In this document: positions 58,710 to 64,000 of the stretch, piece by piece
Position numbering within the stretch: position 1 is the stretch's first letter
Layout: every line of letters starts with the position of its first letter
The notes under the pieces: model-generated
The model's input: only the letters and a program-made list of their open reading frames with translations
Database searches by the model: none
What the model was told of the DNA's origin: nothing
Program-made: the position numbers and the translations under genes
NCBI RefSeq assembly: GCF_040183065.1
Contig: NC_091121.1
Span: 40,107,287 to 40,171,286 of the forward strand
From: Periplaneta americana
Lineage: Eukaryota; Arthropoda; Insecta; Blattodea; Blattidae
Reading direction: 5' to 3'
DNA: 64,000 bases

Positions 58710-59572
58710 TTGTTTTCATTTGAGCCCTCGTACAAAAATAATGTACACATTATATTGAATATTCGTCGTTTAAAAATTACTTTTTTTTCCTCGTCTACAA
58801 AATGAACACAAATCAGAATTTTTTTAGATATTTCAAAACTGCATCATTAAGACTATCATATATGTATTAACATGTCCTGAAAATTTCATAACCCTAAGCT
58901 AAACAGTTTCTGAAAAAAAAAAAAGAGTACCAATGTATTGAACCCAAAAAGAAAGATTTAAAATTTAAAATTAATTTCTAACTTGCAATGAAGTAGATAA
59001 TAAATAATAACCATTTTAGGCACATTCAATAGCAAAAAGTTCCGTTATTAAGCATAAAAAGAATTCCAAAATGCTACCATCATTACGATTAAATAAATCT
59101 GTGGCAATCTGATTTTAGACTTTTTTTTTAATTTTTCATGCTTCAAACATTTCATTTCAGAAAGGTGGAGTGTGAAAGATGAGTCTCATATTACTCAAAC
59201 AATACTAGTAAAATAATGAAATCGTGCTTAAGCAATGCAGTCAATGCATATTTAATATGTATGTTCTTACCATATCATTATTATTGGTTCCTATATTGCT
59301 TTTATTTTTATATTTACTATGTGTTCTTATACTGGTTGAGTAGGATAGAAGAACTAATGGCCTTAACTCTGCCGGTAAAAATAAATAAGTAAATAAATAA
59401 ATAAATAAACGGATGAATGAATGAATGAATGAATTAATTAATTAATTAATGCTTGTAATTTATGGCATGCATTTAATGTGATTCCATGGAAATAAAGGTG
59501 TCAGAGGACACTAAAATAAAACCATATATCATTTTAATATGTCCATTATTTCTTGTACGAGAGCTCAAAGGA
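58710..59572 (+). repeat. diverged direct repeat, copy A
   Basis: Matches copy B (59573-61120) along its length: TGTCCTGAAAATTTCA, GTGTGAAAGATGAGTCTCA, CGTGCTTAAG, GTCAATGCAT, TTTAATATGTATG, GCTTGTAATTTA. It is interrupted near 59265 by a LINE 3' end. TTTGAGCCCTCGTAC (58710) and GTACGAGAGCTCAAA (59558) are inverse to each other, so copy A could itself be an inverted-repeat element. Confidence 0.7.
59265..59450 (+). mobile_element. LINE family 3, 3' end only
   Basis: Contains GGCCTTAACTCTGCCGGTAA, the family 3 3' signature, followed by AAAT, AATG and AATT units as tail. It breaks copy A between TTTAATATGTATG and GCTTGTAATTTA, which are nearly contiguous in copy B. Confidence 0.75.
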
Positions 59573-59797
59573 ATATTTAACGTTAAAAAAAATCGTCTAG
59601 AAAAATGAACAAAAATCAGAATTATTTTAGAGATTTTAAATTGTGTCATTACGATCGTCTTATATGTACCAGTAGGCTATTAATATGTCCTGAAAATTTC
59701 AAACCGCAAACTAAATACTTTCTGGAAAAAAAAAAAATAGTGTATTAGTGGATTGAATGTAAAAAACTACTTTTAAAATTTAAACATTAATGCAATG

Positions 59798-60435
59798 CAG
59801 TAGATCAGCCGTGGCGAAAATATAATCGTGCGCCGAGCCACTGTGTAACCTGCAACGTGCATAGCACCTATGGAGGGAGGCGGACACCCGAAGGGGATGT
59901 GAAGCAACTGTGACTTATTAACGGATTTTTATCTTTCTTACGTCAAACACTTAAATATAATTTTATAGAGAAGCTTACAAACTAATGTTTAGTACGTGTA
60001 ACGAAGAAATAAATGAACAAGAAAGCATAGGACATATTATCACAACCTAAAATTAACCGTCTTCAGAATGTCTCTGCGACAGAGTTTCAAAATCGGGAAT
60101 TATGTCACTCACTGCCAGTCGTAGTTGATCACGAAAGTATTTGTCTGTCAGTCGTAATCTAAATTAGGTGTTTACTACTTTCATTGTTGAAAATAATTTT
60201 TCACAAACGTAAGTTATAGCGAACATGGCTTCAACAGAGCAAGCGAAAGAACGAAGCTTCGGATATTTATTTTTTGATAAAGATTTGAAAAGTTCAGCAT
60301 TTGTCAAGTCCTTACATCTAGCTTTCATCGTAACATTACATTGTAAATCTGTGAGTTTAAATTGAAGACCTAACCGCATTATTCGTACATCTGATGAAAA
60401 AGGATAAAAAATGATATAATAATAATAGTAATAAC

Positions 60436-60485
<50 letters not shown>

Positions 60486-60808
60486 CAACACTTAACCTTT
60501 TAATGTTTCATGAGTAACATATAGTTATAATGCCGTTTTATGTTATACAACCGTTTTCCTCGTAATATTTGTGAACAAATCAAACATTTAATATTCTCAC
60601 CATATTGGCAGCAAAAAAATGCGTCCTCCTATTCTACTTGATACTTTCGTTTTTGTAGAGGTACCACTCGCAGGTCAGAGACAAATACAAATGGAACGGA
60701 GTTTGACTCCAGTGAGTGAGAGGGTGGGGGTTGGGGGAGTTAGGAAGCACAGCTATCACTACGAGCCACACTGTGCTCGAGAGTCTTTTCGCCACGGCTG
60801 CAGTATAC
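59798..60808 (-). mobile_element. non-autonomous hAT element with transposase remnant
   Basis: The ends CAGCCGTGGCGAAAA (59806) and TTTTCGCCACGGCTG (to 60800) are inverse, and the flanks CAGTAGAT/CAGTATAC form a likely, now diverged 8-bp duplication. The minus-strand frame 60379-60164 encodes KNKYPKLRSFACSVEAMFAI and TYVCEKLFSTMKVVNT, the hATC dimerisation motif (usual form: ...STYVCEQxFSxMK) of the ZBED5/SPIN-like hAT group, whose ends start CAG. The rest of the transposase is missing. An (AAT)n tract is at 60413-60483. Confidence 0.87.
60413..60483. repeat. (AAT)n microsatellite
   Basis: AAT units with a few AGT/AAC variants, inside the hAT element. Confidence 0.93.
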
Positions 60809-61120
60809 AATAACTATTTTAGATTCATTCAATAGCTAAAAGTTCATTTATTTAGTACAAAAAATATCAAAAAGCTACTATCATTACGACCAAATCTATG
60901 CCAATGTAATTTCAGGCCTTCTTTTTTCTAATTTTTCAAACTTCGAACAATTCACTCCAGACAGCTCGAGTGTGAAAGATGAGTCTCACCGTCTTCAAAC
61001 AATGCTGTCTAAATAATCAATTCGTGCTTAAGTAGTGTAGTCAATGCATGTTTAATATGTATGACGCAATCGCTTGTAATTTAGGACATGAAGAGAACAT
61101 TGTGATTCCTGAAAGCTGTG

Positions 61121-61857
61121 GCTCATAGAAATGAAGGCGTCACTTCACAGTGACAGGCCTGGTGGTGCAACAATGAGTTCTGTCATGCCGGACTGTGCGC
61201 CTCTGTTTTCTCAGTGCCATTCAACTTTAAACAACGCCAGGCACAGTCCCAGACAGCTGCGAAAACAACTCCACTGTACAGTCCGCGAAGCCATCGCAAA
61301 GCTATTTAAACAACTCTAGGTACTGAAACCTCATGGTGTCACATATCAGGAGTTTGCGTCAATCTTAGGTCCATCTGCGGGTATTTGCTTCGTATGTTCT
61401 GTCTAGGATCCCTAGTTGTTGCTATATAACGTGGGGCCACCGACGTATGTACATAACTGAGGTGTCGGGCGCGATTGCCTACAGTGAGTTCTATACCTAC
61501 CTGGACTTATTATCTGATTTGATTATTATTTTCGAGTTTTCCCCTAGTGCAGTCATGTCAAAGCAAGCGCATTTTTCTGACCTTGACGTCGTGCGCGGGC
61601 AGCAAGCGCTGAGTATGGAAAAAAGAAGGGTTGTGTGTATGAATAAGCAACCTGTTGGATTAAGAAAACAGTGGTGCACAAACTTCAAACGGAACGTGAA
61701 ATTTTATGTCGTTATTTTTATATGGCTTCTTTCTGTTTAATATTATCTATATTGTCTCTAAAACAAAAGTACTAACACTGATTTCTTAATATTGCACATG
61801 TGTTTTAAATCTTAATAACATAATAGAGAGTTAAGAAGGAATATTCATTTAAATTCC
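61121..61857. other. no gene recognised; GC-richer segment with two open frames
   Basis: Frames 61131-61319 (62 codons) and 61447-61740 (97 codons, + strand) are in DNA somewhat richer in GC than average. Neither shows a known motif. Weak candidates for exons only. Confidence 0.25.
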
Positions 61858-62685
61858 ATAGGCCCGGTTTCTTCAACCTTTGTTATAATGCACCTAACAT
61901 AGCGTTAATTAACTATAAGTTAAAAGTATGAATTGCTGTTAAAATATTGCGTTTCTTCGACTTTACATTTCACATTTTAACATTCTGTTTGTTAACTCTC
62001 TGTTAGGACCAGAGATTCTACAGTTTAACCATAACCTATAACCAAGTATAGGCTCACTTCTGTTTTCTGAATTCTGACAATTGCGATTCTCGCTTGTTTT
62101 CGTTGTTTGATTCAGAGATTGATTCTATTCTCTCAGGTTTGATTTCTGCTTCTTTCCTCGTCTGTATCACAATAGCGTGGAGCGGTGTATTGGTATTGCT
62201 GTTATGAAATGGAAAACACTGGAACAAAAAGAAATCTTGGAACTAATTTCTCTTCTTTCAAAAGAAACCTTCTGCTGGAAATTATTTCCCAGTATAAACC
62301 AATTAATGAGAATAAACAAACAAACTGATCTAAGTTGAAAGTGAAAAGTGAGGCTTGGCAGAAAATAGCCTATACCATTGTATGAACTTCTGGTCTGTCA
62401 AATCACAGAAATCATCCTCTCTGTTTATGTATTCATGGATATCATTTTCTAAATAATGCAGATATATAACTTCAGCATCTATCGCACCAGCCATATTGGG
62501 TACTTCTATGCTAACAAAGAGTTAAATGATTTAACTGCATGAAGTTGGGCAGTTAAATTAACATAGGTTTTAACAGCTTGTTAGTACTAACAGTAGTTGA
62601 AGAAATGCTTCAACTGTTAAGTTTACAGTTAAAATGGAATAACACACTGTTATAATTTAACAAAGGTTGAAGAAACCGGGCCATA
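61858..62685. mobile_element. Harbinger-type element with Myb/SANT remnant
   Basis: ATA (61858-61860, 62683-62685) flanks ends GGCCCGGTTTCTTCAACCTT and AAGGTTGAAGAAACCGGGCC, perfect 20-bp inverses that extend further with changes. In the middle (+ strand, about 62200-62380) a frame with one stop reads LLLEIISQYKPINENKQTN, stop, then SKLKVKSEAWQKIA. This is the Myb/SANT-like DNA-binding domain carried as the second protein of PIF/Harbinger transposons. The nuclease transposase is absent, so this is a non-autonomous derivative that kept part of the DNA-binding gene. Confidence 0.82.
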
Positions 62686-63936
62686 GTAGTATAATATTAT
62701 ACTGTATTAAGTGGATGAAACACATCATTCATAAAGAAAGTGATATTCCAAAGAAAGAGATTGAGTATGACATAAGTTAGAATTTATATTGATGGTGGTA
62801 TCTTTAGCTTTACAAAAGTAATCAATAAACTAATCAAAACAATATTACAGTACAAAGCAAAGTTACCTAGGTACTTTATAATATGTTTTAAGTGTAACTA
62901 ATATTACATAACAAAACTCTTATCGCATTATGCTTTTAAGGTGATATTTGTGAGCAACTTCCTATCATCAGAATATTTAATTATTTTCTCGAAATCTGCT
63001 GAAGCTATAGAGCTGACATTTTTACAACACATGGGCACATACCTTTTGCTTATGATGTAACAGTAGTTGCTTTGTTAATTAATTTCCTTACAAACAATTT
63101 CCATGCGAATATTTTCAAAATTTTTAATACACTATCTTCAGTAATACGTATTTACGGTTTATTAGATTTACGAAAACATTCTGTAAGACTACAAAATAAA
63201 TAGGCCTATATCTGAAAATTTCATTTTTCTATACGAAAAGTTGAGAAAATATTTCTTTTGAATAAAAAAATCAAACTTGTGAAAAATGAGCATTAAAATG
63301 AAAACTTTCATTCTTATAATGTACTTATACTTCTCAGGCAAATCTAAAAATTAACATGGATACAGTTTTAATAAGTTCTCTTCCATTTATCTATTGAATC
63401 AGTGCTGGCCATCCTTAAATATAGCTTGACCAAGCGGCATATACTACCTCTTTCGTCTGTCTCTTTCCTTTCCGCTGTAAAGCGTTCAGGCTCTCTTGGG
63501 CTCTAAAGCGCGCGCTTGCTCCTGTGGGCATCAATTGACATGCCTGCCCTAGTGGAAGACGAATTTAAATTAGTCACATAGCGAATCCTCGGCCTCATCT
63601 CGCCTATCATAATGTCACTACATATCAACAATTCTATCAACGGTAAATAACTTACTAGTTGGTGCAAAGTAATTGTTAAATAGCCGAATAAATATTAATG
63701 TGATGGAATAGTTGCCGCTGTTTTCTGAATCTATGTCAAAGATGGTTGCAGATTACTGTCCGCGTATCAGCTCAGTGATCTCGGAGAATAGTTGTCACAG
63801 GAATTCCTGTAGGAAATGCATGTCGTTAATGGCTGTCTATTGGAAAATATTCGTCTCAATATGTAGTCAGCAGTGTGTGTTTCGTCGAGTTACGATGTTT
63901 AGTACGTAGTATTAAGTAGGAAGAGTACCGCTCCGT
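62686..63936. other. no gene recognised
   Basis: AT-rich; the frame 63712-63909 is unrecognised. Confidence 0.4.
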
Positions 63937-64000
63937 AGTTGCGTGGTTTAAGGCGTCACACCTTGAACCAGCGAAAGGAATGAGCGCTGGTTCGAATCCT
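63937..64000 (+). mobile_element. tRNA-Ser-like SINE head, cut by window end
   Basis: GCGTGGTTTAAGGCGTC (A-box) and GGTTCGAATCC (B-box) with an intervening long variable-arm-like stretch resemble tRNA-Ser. Not the same head as families A-C. The body lies outside the window, so a tRNA pseudogene cannot be excluded. Confidence 0.5.

Larger units (their letters stand above)
59573..61120 (+). repeat. diverged direct repeat, copy B, split by a hAT element
   Basis: Aligns with copy A on both sides of the hAT insertion at 59806-60800 (GCAATGCAGTAGAT before it, AATAACTATTTTAG after it). Divergence from copy A is substantial, so the duplication is old. Confidence 0.7.

Overview
This window looks like AT-rich, repeat-saturated nuclear DNA of an insect. 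The mix of tRNA-derived SINEs, endonuclease/reverse-transcriptase LINE remnants with short-tandem-repeat tails, hAT and Harbinger-like DNA elements and (AAT)n/(AGT)n microsatellites suggests a cockroach or termite (Blattodea). The species is inferred from repeat style only. I see no bacterial gene, operon or CRISPR array.

Only one stretch looks like host gene sequence. Around 14.0-16.9 kb there is a TATA-like box, a GC-richer leader with a good splice donor (14325/14326) and acceptor (14609), and an open frame on the + strand from an ATG at 16233 to a donor at 16867/16868. It encodes about 211 residues of a Pro/Thr/Ser-rich, acid-patched protein that I cannot name. The rest of the gene would lie beyond a long intron. 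Most other open frames are chance, microsatellite translations or transposon debris.

Layout. 0-12 kb: LINE tails, a hAT zinc-finger fragment, a nearly complete hAT shell with a LINE inside it (3.84-5.67 kb), SINEs, and a tandem plus inverted cluster of tRNA-like units (10.8-11.3 kb). 12-18 kb: a short LINE and several SINEs with readable target-site duplications around the candidate gene. 18-30 kb: mostly featureless AT-rich DNA with a 680-bp foldback element and two LINE remnants. 30-37 kb: a TTAA-bounded foldback element, a 5'-truncated LINE with a 12-bp duplication, and two back-to-back SINEs. 38-43 kb: about 2 kb of uninterrupted (TATC)n inside a LINE frame, another LINE, then a second copy of the TTAA element split by a third LINE family. 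44-51 kb: several inverted-repeat elements, one inside a LINE and one split by a SINE-like unit. 52-64 kb: a LINE fragment, three larger inverted-repeat DNA elements, a 1.1-kb pyrimidine tract, a diverged direct duplication carrying different insertions in each copy, and a tRNA-Ser-like SINE cut by the window edge.

No multigene pathway is visible. The value of the window lies in its nested insertions, which give relative ages of several element families, and in a few structures that merit structural or comparative tests.
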